In this document: in pieces, positions 51,105-59,940 of the stretch
Position numbering within the stretch: position 1 is the stretch's first letter
Layout: each line of letters begins with the position of its first letter
Source of the DNA: Hymenobacter duratus
GTDB taxonomy: Bacteria > Bacteroidota > Bacteroidia > Cytophagales > Hymenobacteraceae
NCBI RefSeq assembly: GCF_014698995.1
Contig: NZ_JACWZZ010000001.1
Location: forward strand, 826,501-890,500
DNA length: 64,000 bases
Direction: 5' to 3'
The notes under the pieces: generated by a model
Database searches by the model: none
What the model was told of the DNA's origin: nothing
The model's input: only the letters and a program-made list of their open reading frames with translations
Position numbers and translations under genes: made by a program

Positions 51105-52766
51105 ATGCCGCGCGTTTTACTATTGCTTGCGTTTTTCCTTGCCTGCCAGAGCCACACCGCCACGGCCCAGCTACTCCAGCCCCGGCCGGCCTTCACCCGC
51201 GCCGACTCGCTGCGCGGCAGCCTCACACCGTTGCGCACCTGCTACGACATCAACTACTACCACCTGGATGTGAAGCTGGATGTAGCCAACCGCGCCCTGA
51301 GCGGCTCCAACCTATTCCGCTTCACGGCCGCCCAAGACTTCACACGCCTGCAGTTCGATTTGTTTGCCAACCTGAAGGTGGACAAGGTAGAGTACCAAGG
51401 CAAATCGGTGCCGTTTACGCGCGAGGCCAATGCGGTATTCGTCACGTTTCCGCAGCCCATCCGGCAGGGTGCCAAAGACGAGTTTCGGGTGTACTACTCG
51501 GGCCAGCCGACAGTTGCGAAGAAAGCACCCTGGGACGGTGGCCTCGTGTTCACGCAGGATGCCCAGGGCAAGCCGTGGGTAGCCTCGGCGTGCCAGGGCG
51601 TGGGCGCCAGCATCTGGTGGCCTACCAAAGACCATCAGGCCGATGAAGTGGACTCCATGCTCATCAGCATAGCGGTGCCCAAGGGCCTGAAGGACGTCTC
51701 GAACGGACGGCTGCGTAAAACCACCAAGCTGAAAGGTGGCTACACCCGCTTCGACTGGTTCGTAGACAACCCCATCAACAACTACGACGTGGCCCTGAAC
51801 GTGGGCGACTACCAGCACTTCAGCGGCAGCACCTATGCCGGCGAGAAAGGCCCGTTGACAGTCGATTACTGGGTGATGCCTGAAAACCTGACGAAAGCCA
51901 AAGCGCACTTCACTGCCAACGTGCCGCCTATGCTCAAGAGCATGGAGCACTGGTTCGGGCCCTACCCGTTTTATGAAGACGGCTACAAGCTGGTGGACGC
52001 GCCGCACCTGGGCATGGAGCACCAGAGCGCCGTGGCCTACGGCAACAAATACCTCAACGGCTACCTCGGCCAGGACCGCTCCAACACCGGCTGGGGCAGC
52101 AAGTGGGACTTCATCATCATCCACGAAAGCGGCCACGAGTGGTTCGGCAACAACATCACCAGTAAGGACATTGCCGATATGTGGGTGCACGAAGGCTTCA
52201 CGTGCTACTCCGAGGCGCTGTTCGTGGAAAGCCAGTACGGCAAGCAGGCGGGGCAGGAGTACATCCACGGGCAGCGGCGCAACATCCAGAACAACGGCCC
52301 CATCATCGGGACGTACGGCGTGAACCAGGAGGGCTCCGGCGACATGTACGACAAGGGCAGCAACCTGCTCAACATGGTGCGCACCGCCCTCAACGACGAC
52401 GAGAAGTGGCGCCAGATTCTGCGCGGCCTCGGCAGCACGTTCTACCACCAGACTGTCACGACCGAGCAGGTGGTCGGCTACATCAACCAGCAGAGCGGCC
52501 GCGACTTTACGCCCATCTTCGACCAGTACCTGCGCCACCCCGGATTGCCTACGCTGGAAATCCGCTTCGAGCAGGACAAGGTGCTGGCCCGCTGGATTGC
52601 CGATGTGCCCGCCTTCGACCTGCCCGTGCGGGTGCGTACCAAAGGCGGCGAGTACGTGGCCCTGCCGCTCACTACCAAAATGCAGCCGCTGGCCGTGCCC
52701 GGCCTCACCAAAGACAACCTGGAAGTAGACACGTTCAACTACTACATCGGCGTGCTGGTGGAGTAG
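51105..52766 (+). CDS. M1 family metallopeptidase (aminopeptidase N-like)
   Basis: A 553-residue exported peptidase from the ATG at 51105, with a signal peptide ending 'TATAQ'. The N-terminal beta domain has 'YDINYYHLDVKLDVANRALS'. The gluzincin site is complete: 'HESGHEWFGNNITSKDIADM' (HExxH plus the E 19 residues on, in 'HEGFTCYSEALF'). The exopeptidase loop is 'GMEHQS' instead of GAMEN, as in many Bacteroidota members. The C-terminal ARM-like domain of full M1 enzymes is reduced (normal APN about 870 residues). Role in periplasmic peptide processing is inferred. Confidence 0.93.
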   Translation: MPRVLLLLAFFLACQSHTATAQLLQPRPAFTRADSLRGSLTPLRTCYDINYYHLDVKLDVANRALSGSNLFRFTAAQDFTRLQFDLFANLKVDKVEYQGKSVPFTREANAVFVTFPQPIRQGAKDEFRVYYSGQPTVAKKAPWDGGLVFTQDAQGKPWVASACQGVGASIWWPTKDHQADEVDSMLISIAVPKGLKDVSNGRLRKTTKLKGGYTRFDWFVDNPINNYDVALNVGDYQHFSGSTYAGEKGPLTVDYWVMPENLTKAKAHFTANVPPMLKSMEHWFGPYPFYEDGYKLVDAPHLGMEHQSAVAYGNKYLNGYLGQDRSNTGWGSKWDFIIIHESGHEWFGNNITSKDIADMWVHEGFTCYSEALFVESQYGKQAGQEYIHGQRRNIQNNGPIIGTYGVNQEGSGDMYDKGSNLLNMVRTALNDDEKWRQILRGLGSTFYHQTVTTEQVVGYINQQSGRDFTPIFDQYLRHPGLPTLEIRFEQDKVLARWIADVPAFDLPVRVRTKGGEYVALPLTTKMQPLAVPGLTKDNLEVDTFNYYIGVLVE

Positions 52767-52777
52767 GGGCGCTTGGT

Positions 52778-52874
52778 ACGTCATTCCGAGCTTGCCGAGG
52801 AATCTCGCTTGCTGATGTCTGCTTGATAATCCAGCGTCAGCACGCGAGATTCCTCGGCAAGCTCGGAATGACGT
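52778..52874. repeat. Intergenic inverted repeat (CATTCCGAG...CTCGGAATG family)
   Basis: Arms of about 31 bases (52778-52808 and 52844-52874), perfect complements: ACGTCATTCCGAGCTTGCCG at the left end. The core GAGGAATCTCGC is the same as in the 21134-21226 copy. Loop of 35 bases. Between the M1 peptidase and lpdA. Confidence 0.82.
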
Positions 52875-52978
52875 GCTGTTATGGTGTACTATCATAACAC
52901 AACTCACAAATTCGCCGCTTCACAACTTCACCGTCCGTACCTTCGCCCGTAGTTGATTCTCACCGAATTCACCTTAGC

Positions 52979-54385
52979 ATGAACCAATACGACGTTACCG
53001 TCATCGGCTCCGGGCCCGGCGGCTATGTGGCGGCCATCCGCTGCTCCCAGTTGGGCCTCAAAACCGCCCTCATCGAGAAGTACGACACCCTGGGCGGCAC
53101 CTGCCTCAACGTGGGCTGCATCCCCAGCAAGGCCCTGCTCGACTCCACCGAGCACTACCACAACGCCGCGCACACCTTCAAGGAGCACGGCATTGAGCTG
53201 AGCGACCTGCAGATTAACATGAACCAGCTCATCGACCGCAAAAACGGGGTGGTGAAGGCCAATACCGACGGGATTCAGTTCCTGATGAAGAAAAACAAAA
53301 TCGACGTCATCCACGGCGTTGGTTCGTTTGTCGATGCAACCCACATCAGCATTGCGCCCACGGCCGGCGGCGAGGCCCAGCAGATTGAGACCAAAAACGT
53401 CATCATTGCCACCGGCTCCAAGCCCACCGTGCTGCCCTTCATCCAGCAGGACAAGCAGCGCATCATCACCAGCACCGAGGCCCTGAATATCCGCGAAGTG
53501 CCCAAGCACATGATTGTGATTGGCGGCGGCGTTATCGGGCTGGAAATGGCGTCGGTGTACGCCCGCCTCGGCGCGAAAGTGTCGGTGGTGGAGTTCATGG
53601 ATTCGCTCATCCCGACCATGGACCGCGGCCTGGGCAAGGAGCTCAAGCGCATCCTGGGCAAAATCGGCATCGAGTTTTTCCTGAGCCACAAGGTAACCGG
53701 CGCTACCCGCGAGGGCGACGCCGTGACCGTAACCGCTACCAACCCGAAAGGCGAGGAAGTGAAGTTTGAGGGCGACTACTGCCTGGTAGCCGTGGGCCGC
53801 GTGCCCTACACCGCGGGCCTCAACCTGGAAGCCGCCGGCGTACATATGGAGGAGCGGGGCCGCATTAAGGTGGATGAGCACCTGCAAACCAACGTGCCCG
53901 GCATCTATGCCATCGGCGACGTGGTGCGCGGCGCTATGCTGGCCCACAAGGCCGAGGAAGAAGGCGTGTTTGTGGCCGAAACCATTGCCGGTCAGAAGCC
54001 CCATATCAACTACCTGCTCATCCCCGGCGTGGTGTACACCTGGCCCGAAGTGGCCGGCGTGGGCTACACCGAAGAGCAGCTCAAGGAGCAGGGCAAGGCC
54101 TACAAAACCGGCAACTTCCCCTTCCGCGCCTCGGGCCGCGCCCGCGCCTCCATGGACCTCGACGGCTTCGTGAAAGTGCTGGCCGACAAGGAAACCGACG
54201 AAATCCTGGGCGTGCACATGATTGGCCCCCGCATCGCCGACCTCATTGCCGAAGCCGTAACGGCCATGGAGTTCCGCGCCTCCGCCGAGGACGTAGCCCG
54301 CATGAGCCACGCCCACCCCACCTACGCCGAAGCCATGAAGGAAGCCTGCCTAGCCGCTACGGAGAACCGGGCAATTCACATGTAA
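52979..54385 (+). CDS. lpdA: Dihydrolipoyl dehydrogenase (E3)
   Basis: A 468-residue flavoprotein disulfide reductase that reoxidises dihydrolipoyl groups of 2-oxoacid dehydrogenases and the glycine cleavage system. Motifs: FAD-binding '[20 protein letters not shown]', redox pair '[16 protein letters not shown]' (Cys-x4-Cys), NAD site '[20 protein letters not shown]', '[20 protein letters not shown]' and the C-terminal His-Glu pair '[14 protein letters not shown]'. Length normal. It likely serves the OGDH complex whose E1 and E2 genes end about 6.7 kb upstream, the fused E1 complex and GcvP. Confidence 0.97.
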   Translation: MNQYDVTVIGSGPGGYVAAIRCSQLGLKTALIEKYDTLGGTCLNVGCIPSKALLDSTEHYHNAAHTFKEHGIELSDLQINMNQLIDRKNGVVKANTDGIQFLMKKNKIDVIHGVGSFVDATHISIAPTAGGEAQQIETKNVIIATGSKPTVLPFIQQDKQRIITSTEALNIREVPKHMIVIGGGVIGLEMASVYARLGAKVSVVEFMDSLIPTMDRGLGKELKRILGKIGIEFFLSHKVTGATREGDAVTVTATNPKGEEVKFEGDYCLVAVGRVPYTAGLNLEAAGVHMEERGRIKVDEHLQTNVPGIYAIGDVVRGAMLAHKAEEEGVFVAETIAGQKPHINYLLIPGVVYTWPEVAGVGYTEEQLKEQGKAYKTGNFPFRASGRARASMDLDGFVKVLADKETDEILGVHMIGPRIADLIAEAVTAMEFRASAEDVARMSHAHPTYAEAMKEACLAATENRAIHM

Positions 54386-54408
54386 TTCCGCGCTGCAAAG
54401 CGGATACT

Positions 54409-54446
54409 AAAAGCGGCTGCAACTCCTGGGAGTTGCAGCCGCTTTT
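54409..54446. terminator. Strong bidirectional terminator
   Basis: A perfect 16-base stem AAAAGCGGCTGCAACT (54409-54424) with 54431-54446 around a 6-base loop, between convergent lpdA and the DAC-domain gene. Confidence 0.85.
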
Positions 54447-54461
54447 GTATTATGGCCTATT

Positions 54462-55811
54462 CTAGCCTATTTGAGTAATGAGCATGCCGTGCCTGAATAT
54501 CATAATTGGGCCATCTTCGGATACCTTTATAGAGATTCCATACGTGCTAGCGTTCCAGGCAGCTGTCGTACGGGCTCCAGAGTACCGTTCTAATTTCTCA
54601 ATTTTAAGTTCTGCTAATTTTTCTGGAGATGGTTGTCCAATCATACATGCCACATCTTGTACTGTACCTGTTCTCGAAATAACTAATGCACCGTCTATTT
54701 TTGCTGAGGTAGTTATTATTCTTCTTTGAATCTTATCTGTAATTTTTAGTCCCTTTATTGAGTCTCTTAAATCTCCATTTGCTTTATTTTTTTGATTGAT
54801 ATCAGGTATTATTTCGGTTATTGTTGCCAAGACATCGGGTATTAATATCAATGCTCCTTGTTTTTCATAGGATAGATTTAAACATATCTTGAGAATAGAT
54901 CTAGACATTTCTTCGTTTAAGAATTGTTTAAGCATCTTGTAAATATTATTATAGTTGAGATAATGCCATCTTCCTTGTGTTTTATAAAAAGTTGATTTAT
55001 TTGCTAGTTGTAAATAAATATCTCCGTTTTCAGTGGTTATAAATAAGCATGTTCCCTTTACTAATAACTTTGATATTGATGTTAAGTCTTCATGTGGAGA
55101 AAATAACTCATCCGATTCGCTTTCTTCATAAGGTATATCAAACAATCCAAATAAATCACCTGCAAAACCAACACCAGCTATTCCAATATTATGACTGCTC
55201 ATAGCAGCTCGGAGCCATTTCTCAGCCATTATCCCTTTTGCAAATGGTATAGATTTTTTAAATGGAATAAATCGGCTTCCTAAAGGCGTTTGTATCCATT
55301 CTCGTTGTTTTGTCATAAATAGGCATAAAGAAAATGGCTTGTTTTCATACCGTAAGCTAACACTATTTTCAACTATCTGCATCCATTGTATTATTGGTTC
55401 AGTACTAAAGGAGGAGAATTTTGATATAGCTCTGCGAAACTGTGTTTGTCTTAATGATATCCATAATTCTGAATGTTTTTCACTTAAGGGTAGGGTTTTG
55501 ATATCATCGTTGAATACTTTGCAAAAGTAGTTTGCAAAGTTTAGATCTAACTGTTCTGGCTTTTGTACTGTGGTCAATAAGAGTGCTTTGTGTGGTTGTC
55601 TTGGTTTATTATTGTCGTAAATGAGACATACAACGCCATTGTTAATTTCACTCCAAAAAGCATATTGCCCATTCAATCCTAAATTATTTTTCTCTTCGAT
55701 TGCTGGGATAATTGTATTTTGATCAATTTCTTTATGGTTAGTTATTGGGAATATATAATGCAAAGATGAGAGAAGTTCTTCTTTGGTTTTGGGGCTTGCA
55801 AAGCGGTCCAT
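54462..55811 (-). CDS. Protein with N-terminal unknown domain and DAC-like C-terminal domain
   Basis: A 449-residue AT-rich gene product without signal peptide. Residues 1-300 resemble no domain I can name ('YAFWSEINNGVVCLIYDN', 'GIAGVGFAGDLFGLFDIPYE'). Residues about 305-449 align with the diadenylate cyclase (DAC/DisA_N) fold: 'QGALILIPD' (318-326), 'DGALVISRTG' (373-382; the DGA motif), 'GARTTAAWNAS' (412-422, in place of the GTRHRAA motif; only the Arg kept), then 'IKVSEDGPIMIFRHGMLI'. The change of RHR to RTT may alter ATP use or activity. I recall unnamed 'DACN'-type sensor-DAC proteins as relatives. Low GC and isolation suggest transfer. Reaction and role unproven. Confidence 0.72.
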   Translation of the reverse strand: MDRFASPKTKEELLSSLHYIFPITNHKEIDQNTIIPAIEEKNNLGLNGQYAFWSEINNGVVCLIYDNNKPRQPHKALLLTTVQKPEQLDLNFANYFCKVFNDDIKTLPLSEKHSELWISLRQTQFRRAISKFSSFSTEPIIQWMQIVENSVSLRYENKPFSLCLFMTKQREWIQTPLGSRFIPFKKSIPFAKGIMAEKWLRAAMSSHNIGIAGVGFAGDLFGLFDIPYEESESDELFSPHEDLTSISKLLVKGTCLFITTENGDIYLQLANKSTFYKTQGRWHYLNYNNIYKMLKQFLNEEMSRSILKICLNLSYEKQGALILIPDVLATITEIIPDINQKNKANGDLRDSIKGLKITDKIQRRIITTSAKIDGALVISRTGTVQDVACMIGQPSPEKLAELKIEKLERYSGARTTAAWNASTYGISIKVSEDGPIMIFRHGMLITQIG

Positions 55812-56074
55812 TAAGTAGGAATGTTAGTAGGAGGTTGATGAAAGCACAAGTATAATGTAGTCAATAATATACATCAGTTAGTTGTTTCACGGAGTCGCTT
55901 GGCTGTACTGATTGGTTCCCAGAGCTTATCACCTATGCTGCGCTGCCATATCTATGCACCTCTTTAGGTATACGTTTTCACTGGCGCGAGCCAGTAGTTC
56001 GTACTGAACTTGTAGTAGATGCTAGACCTCTTATACTACCGCCCAGCAACCACTGGTAATATACCAGTCTGTCT

Positions 56075-56218
56075 TCACGTCTTCTGTACCAGTTTAAACC
56101 CGTCCTTGGTTACTTGGTACTATTGGCCCTGAATGGTGATGGTTTCGCCTTCCAGCAGCTTGCTTAGGTTCTCGATGTTGCCTTCAATGGTGTTCAAGAT
56201 TATTGCGCCAACAAGATA
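56075..56218 (-). pseudogene. Gene remnant with internal stop
   Basis: On the minus strand one frame reads protein-like 'NTIEGNIENLSKLLEGETIT' then an in-frame TAG (56120-56122) and continues 'YQVTKDGFKLVQKT' to a TGA at 56075-56077. The text on both sides of the stop has the same amphipathic helix-strand style, so a nonsense mutation in a formerly continuous gene is likely. No start codon is visible. No family recognised. Confidence 0.38.
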
Positions 56219-56265
56219 GCACCACTTTCCTAACGCAAAAACACCAAAACCACTCCACCCAACCC

Positions 56266-56440
56266 CTTCCCTGTGGGAAGTGCCCGGATACGAATACACC
56301 CAAGCCCTTCCCGAAGGGAGGTGCGCCTAAATAAATGCATCCGGGCACTTCCCCTCGGGAAGAGGGCAGATGTGATTATTCCCAAGCATTTCCCGGGGGG
56401 AAGAGGATGAAAATTTTTATTTCCGGGCACTTCCCTTAAG
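56266..56440. repeat. Cluster of five short CTTCCC...GGGAAG palindromes
   Basis: Five small inverted repeats of 12-15 bases: 56266-56280 (CTTCCCTGTGGGAAG), 56305-56318 (CCCTTCCCGAAGGG), 56348-56362 (CTTCCCCTCGGGAAG), 56389-56403 (imperfect) and about 56429-56440 (imperfect). They alternate with related phrases such as CCGGGCACTT and CCCAAGC. They end 60 bases before the gene at 56500 and may be a REP-like array or binding sites. Confidence 0.6.
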
Positions 56441-56499
56441 GTGGAGCTTGCGGCGGAAATGCTACCTTATCGGCATCTTCTACCTTACCCTCTTCTATC

Positions 56500-57192
56500 A
56501 TGTCCGATTCGCTTACGCCGGCTCCGGCCGGCACGCCCAAACCTATCCGCCGCACCAACCAGCTGCCCACTTCGGAGGTGGCGCTGGCCACGCTGGCCAC
56601 CACCGTAGCCGGGGCCTGGCAAGCCTCGGGGCTGCCCGACCTCCTCTGGCTCAAAAAGGAGGACCTAGCCGCCCAGGCCGCCGACTTCGCCCGGCACCGC
56701 ACCGCCGCCGATGCGGCCGGCGACACCCGTACGCCCCAGTCCAAGCGCCTCCAGGCCCTCGACAAGCAGGTGGCCAAGGGGTTGCCCTTCGTGAAAAACT
56801 ACCTCGCCGAGGAGCACGAGGAAAATGAGGGCCGCTCCTACTACCCCGAGTTCGGTATCGAGAAAGTGGGCCACAAATACGTTCTGCCCGCCGCCCGCAC
56901 CGAGCGGGTAACAGCCCTCAGCAAGCTGCTGCTGGCCCTCAAAGCCCACAGCTTCGATAAGAAGAAGTACGGTACGGCCTTCTGGCAGCCGCTGGCCCAG
57001 GAGTACGCCCAGCTGGTGCAGGAGAGCACCGCCACGGCCGGCGAGCGAAGCAGCAAAGTCAGCACCAAAAGCCAGGGCGAGGTGCAGCTGCGCAAGGCGC
57101 TGGGGGCCCTCATCCACCACCTCAAAGCCAACTACCCCGACACGTTTGCAGCCCAGCTACGGGCGTTTGGCTTCCAGAAGGAGAGCTACTAG
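56500..57192 (+). CDS. Conserved hypothetical helical protein
   Basis: A 230-residue soluble protein with Thr/Pro-rich N-terminus and mainly helical body. Blocks include 'QASGLPDLLWLKKEDLAAQA', 'KQVAKGLPFVKNYLAEEHEE', 'KYVLPAARTERVTALSKLL' and 'LRKALGALIHHLKANYP'. It has a basic, positively charged central region and no catalytic motif. I recall similar proteins in Hymenobacter only as hypotheticals. Normal local GC. It follows the palindrome cluster directly and is closed by a hairpin at 57223-57260. Confidence 0.65.
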   Translation: MSDSLTPAPAGTPKPIRRTNQLPTSEVALATLATTVAGAWQASGLPDLLWLKKEDLAAQAADFARHRTAADAAGDTRTPQSKRLQALDKQVAKGLPFVKNYLAEEHEENEGRSYYPEFGIEKVGHKYVLPAARTERVTALSKLLLALKAHSFDKKKYGTAFWQPLAQEYAQLVQESTATAGERSSKVSTKSQGEVQLRKALGALIHHLKANYPDTFAAQLRAFGFQKESY

Positions 57193-57222
57193 ACTTAGCT
57201 ACCCAGTGAAGTACTCGGCAGA

Positions 57223-57260
57223 AAACCGACTGAAGCTTTGGAAGCTTTAGTCGGTTTTTT
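57223..57260 (+). terminator. Rho-independent terminator
   Basis: Stem AAACCGACTGAAGCTT (57223-57238) with its near-complement at 57242-57257, 3-base loop, then seven T. A very similar hairpin sequence closes the next gene at 58604-58643. Confidence 0.85.
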
Positions 57261-57296
57261 TACAGCTAGTTTTGGTTGCCTTACCTAGCTATTTCC

Positions 57297-58559
57297 ATGA
57301 CTACTCTATTCCGCTTTGCCTGCTGGCTGCTGCTGGTGCTTGGGCTGCCCGGCTCGCTTCGGGCCCAGGCCCCCCTCACGCCCGCCCAGTACCAGCAGGA
57401 TTTCGACTACTTCTGGACCACCATCCGCGACAACTACTGCTACTTCGACAAGAAGCAGACCGACTGGCCCCGGGTGCGGGAGCTGTACGAGGCGCAGTTG
57501 CCGGGCATCAGCACCCGGGCGCAGTTTGTGCGGCTGCTGGAAAATGCCCTGAACGAGCTGTACGACAATCACGCCAGCCTCTCCACCAACCTGCCCGACT
57601 CCCGCCGCCTGGTGCCCACCGGCACCGACGTATGGGCGCGCTTCGAGCAGGGCAAGCCTGTGGTGGTGGCCGTGCGCCCCGGCTTCGGGGCCGAGCGGGT
57701 GGGGCTGCGGCCGGGTATGGAACTAGTAGCCATCAACAAGGTGCCCGTGGACCAGGCTATTGCGCCCCTGCTGGGCCGCAGCCTGAAAACCGTGGACGCC
57801 GCCGCCCGCACCCTGGCCCTGAACCTGGCCCTGGCCGGCGACCACCGCACCCCCCGCCAACTGACCGTGCGCACCCGGGGCCGCCTGCGAAATCTCTATC
57901 CGGACGCGCCCACTGCCCAGCTGGAGCACATCCGGTATGCGGGTTTGCTGGAAAGCCGGCAGCTGGGCACCGTGGGGTACATCCGCATCAACAACAGCCT
58001 GGGCAACAACCGGCTCATTGCCGCCTTCGATAGTACGCTGGACGCGCTGGCCGGTACCAGCGGCCTCATCCTGGATCTGCGCGAAACGCCCAGCGGCGGC
58101 AACACTACCGTGGCCCGGGCCATCATGGGCCGTTTCCTCACCCAGGAGCAGCCTTACCAGCGCCACGAGTTTCCGGCCGAGGAGCGGCAGTTCGGTATCC
58201 GGCGCAGCACGCTGGAAATCGTTTCGCCCCGGCTCCGGCCTTACACCCGGCCTTTGGTGGTACTGGTGGGCCCCTGGACGAGCAGCATGGGCGAAGGCAT
58301 CACCATCGGGTTTGATGCCCTGGGACGCGCTACCATCATAGGCACCGAAATGGCCCGCCTCAACGGCGCCGTTACGTCGTTTAGGCTGCCCAATTCCACC
58401 TTCGGCTTCAACATTCCCACCGAGCGGCTCTACCACGTAAACGGACAGCCCCGGGAAAACTTCGTGCCCGCCGTGCGCATTGCCCCCGACCCCCAGGGCA
58501 CTACCGATACGGCGTTGGCCGGTGCGCTGCAACGGTTGCAGGTTCCAGCCCGCCGCTGA
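57297..58559 (+). CDS. S41 family peptidase-like protein
   Basis: A 420-residue exported protein from the ATG at 57297; the signal ends 'SLRAQ'. The N-terminal helical part has 'FDYFWTTIRDNYCYFDKKQ', the usual S41 opening. A PDZ-like segment follows ('VAVRPGFGAERVGLRPGMEL', 'INKVPVDQAIAPLL'). The tail-specific protease core has 'VGYIRINNSLGNNRLIAAFD', 'GLILDLRETPSGGNTTVARA' and 'VVLVGPWTSSMGEGITIGFD', where the Ser of 'SSMGE' is the likely nucleophile. Members cleave exported or degraded proteins; this substrate is unknown. Confidence 0.87.
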   Translation: MTTLFRFACWLLLVLGLPGSLRAQAPLTPAQYQQDFDYFWTTIRDNYCYFDKKQTDWPRVRELYEAQLPGISTRAQFVRLLENALNELYDNHASLSTNLPDSRRLVPTGTDVWARFEQGKPVVVAVRPGFGAERVGLRPGMELVAINKVPVDQAIAPLLGRSLKTVDAAARTLALNLALAGDHRTPRQLTVRTRGRLRNLYPDAPTAQLEHIRYAGLLESRQLGTVGYIRINNSLGNNRLIAAFDSTLDALAGTSGLILDLRETPSGGNTTVARAIMGRFLTQEQPYQRHEFPAEERQFGIRRSTLEIVSPRLRPYTRPLVVLVGPWTSSMGEGITIGFDALGRATIIGTEMARLNGAVTSFRLPNSTFGFNIPTERLYHVNGQPRENFVPAVRIAPDPQGTTDTALAGALQRLQVPARR

Positions 58560-58603
58560 CGGCCGCCGGTACACCGGTGGCAGATTCACATTGTTTTTCC
58601 AAC

Positions 58604-58643
58604 AAAAGTCGGCTGAAGCTCTGGAGAGCTTCAGCCGACTTTT
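58604..58643 (+). terminator. Rho-independent terminator
   Basis: A near-perfect 19-base stem (AAAAGTCGGCTGAAGCTCT and complement), 2-base loop, with T run at the right end. Confidence 0.85.
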
Positions 58644-58715
58644 TATGTGCCCTGTGCAACGCCGCAACAGTGCCGGGGCTCTGTAAGGAAAGCTCACTCT
58701 CTATCCTTCACGATT

Positions 58716-59384
58716 ATGCATGTTTTTCCTCGTCTCTTGGGCGGCCTGTTGCTGCTGCTGGCCGGCAGTGCCCATGCCCAGCTGGGGCTGCGCGCCGGTG
58801 CCAACACCACCACTATTGCCACTAAAACTCCCCAGCCGAGCCAGCAGGCCAGCGCCGACGCTAAAACCGGCTACCAAGTGGGCGTATTCTACGAGCACAG
58901 GGTAAACACCCGCTTCTCAGTGGTGCCGGAGCTGCAGTTCAGCCGCCAGCACACCCAGCTGCGGGTGCGCGACTATGCCATTGCCGATGGGGGCTATGCC
59001 GCCGATTACCGCCTCAGCCAAAGCTACGTGCACCTGCCCGTGCTACTGCGCGCCCGTTTCGGCTGCTTCTATGCGGAGGCCGGCCCCCAGGGTAGTCTGC
59101 AGGTGGCTTCCCGCGAAGTCGGGGGGGAAGAAATCGAAACCATTGCCGGCTCCTTCCGGCGCGACTTCGACCGCGCCGCCACCGACAGCTACAGCCGCCT
59201 GGATGTGGGCGTGTGTGCCGGTCTGGGCGTGCAGCTGCCTTCGGGCTTTGGGATAGGTGTGCGGGCCAGCGCCGGTCTGCTGCCGCTCACGCCCAAGGAG
59301 CAGCGCCTGCAAGACTTCTCCATTGAGCTGCGCAGCCAGATGGTGCAGGCATCCGTCAGCTACCAGCTGCGGCCTCGTTCCTAG
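58716..59384 (+). CDS. Outer membrane beta-barrel (porin-like/PorT) protein
   Basis: A 222-residue protein starting at the ATG at 58716, signal ending 'SAHAQ'. The mature part has the eight-strand barrel pattern: 'LGLRAGANTTTI', 'YQVGVFYEHRVNTRFSVVPE', 'SYVHLPVLLRARFGCFYAEA' and the final strand 'MVQASVSYQLRPRS'. This is the PF13568-type 'outer membrane beta-barrel' group of Bacteroidota, of general envelope function. Close on the S41 peptidase gene but after a terminator. Confidence 0.83.
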   Translation: MHVFPRLLGGLLLLLAGSAHAQLGLRAGANTTTIATKTPQPSQQASADAKTGYQVGVFYEHRVNTRFSVVPELQFSRQHTQLRVRDYAIADGGYAADYRLSQSYVHLPVLLRARFGCFYAEAGPQGSLQVASREVGGEEIETIAGSFRRDFDRAATDSYSRLDVGVCAGLGVQLPSGFGIGVRASAGLLPLTPKEQRLQDFSIELRSQMVQASVSYQLRPRS

Positions 59385-59416
59385 AGACGGCAAGCGCACC
59401 ACAATGTCATTGCCCT

Positions 59417-59464
59417 AAACGCCAAGCGGCCGAGGCTCCTGGGAACCTCGGCCGCTTGGCGTTT
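59417..59464. terminator. Strong hairpin between convergent genes
   Basis: A perfect 19-base stem (AAACGCCAAGCGGCCGAGG, 59417-59435) with 59446-59464 around a 10-base loop; it ends 18 bases before the cold-shock gene stop. Confidence 0.82.
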
Positions 59465-59481
59465 GAATGAAGAGTGCCGGA

Positions 59482-59940
59482 TTATTCGGTGTCCAGTTTC
59501 ACTCCAGTGGCGCTCGGACCCTTCGGACCCATTTCTACCTCGAAGCTCACCTTGTCGTTTTCCTTGATCTGCTGCAGCACGTTGTTGGCATGCACAAAGA
59601 TGCTCTGCTGGGTCAGTTTATCCTTGATAAAGCCATAGCCCTTCGAGTCGTTGAAGAACGTAACCGTACCCTTGCGGATCGGGTCTTCCTCCACCATATC
59701 TTCCTGGCGGATGGCACCAATGCGGATGTCCTCGGTTTTGATTTCGCGCTTTTTCTTGGGGTCCGGCGGCGTGGCGGAGATGTTGCCATCCTCGTCGACG
59801 TAGGCGAGCATTTCTTCCAGGCCCTGGCCTTTCTTGGCGTTAGCCTGGCGCTCTTCCTTCTTCTCGGCCTTTTCGTTGCGCTTCTTTAGTCTTTTTTTCT
59901 CGTTTTCCTTCTTGCCGAAGGTTGCCTGCGATTTGCCCAT
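59482..59940 (-). CDS. Cold-shock domain protein with long basic N-terminus
   Basis: A 152-residue protein. The first 45 residues are Lys/Glu-rich and basic ('GKKENEKKRLKKRNEKAEKK'), followed by a linker, and the cold-shock domain (about 88-150) has both RNA-binding motifs: RNP1 'KGYGFIKD' and RNP2 'SIFVHANNV', with 'RKGTVTFFNDSKGYG'. Typical CspA proteins are only 70 residues; this extended form is common in Bacteroidota. It probably binds RNA or single-stranded DNA. Leader of 340 bases without a gene lies upstream. Confidence 0.93.
   Translation of the reverse strand: MGKSQATFGKKENEKKRLKKRNEKAEKKEERQANAKKGQGLEEMLAYVDEDGNISATPPDPKKKREIKTEDIRIGAIRQEDMVEEDPIRKGTVTFFNDSKGYGFIKDKLTQQSIFVHANNVLQQIKENDKVSFEVEMGPKGPSATGVKLDTE

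Larger units (their letters stand above)
55812..56499. other. AT-rich 690-base region upstream of two divergent genes
   Basis: No intact gene. The region contains the promoter area of the DAC-domain gene, a broken gene remnant (56075-56218) and an array of short palindromes (56266-56440). From about 55870 to 56070 I see no structure beyond low-complexity A/T and short coding-like snatches. Confidence 0.5.

Noticed and set aside
54462..55811. Active DisA-type c-di-AMP synthase
   Set aside because: The RHR motif is not kept and no helix-hairpin-helix DNA-binding part is seen, so only a DAC-like fold is claimed.
56266..56440. CRISPR array
   Set aside because: Repeat units are 12-15-base palindromes without constant repeat or uniform spacers, and no cas genes are near.
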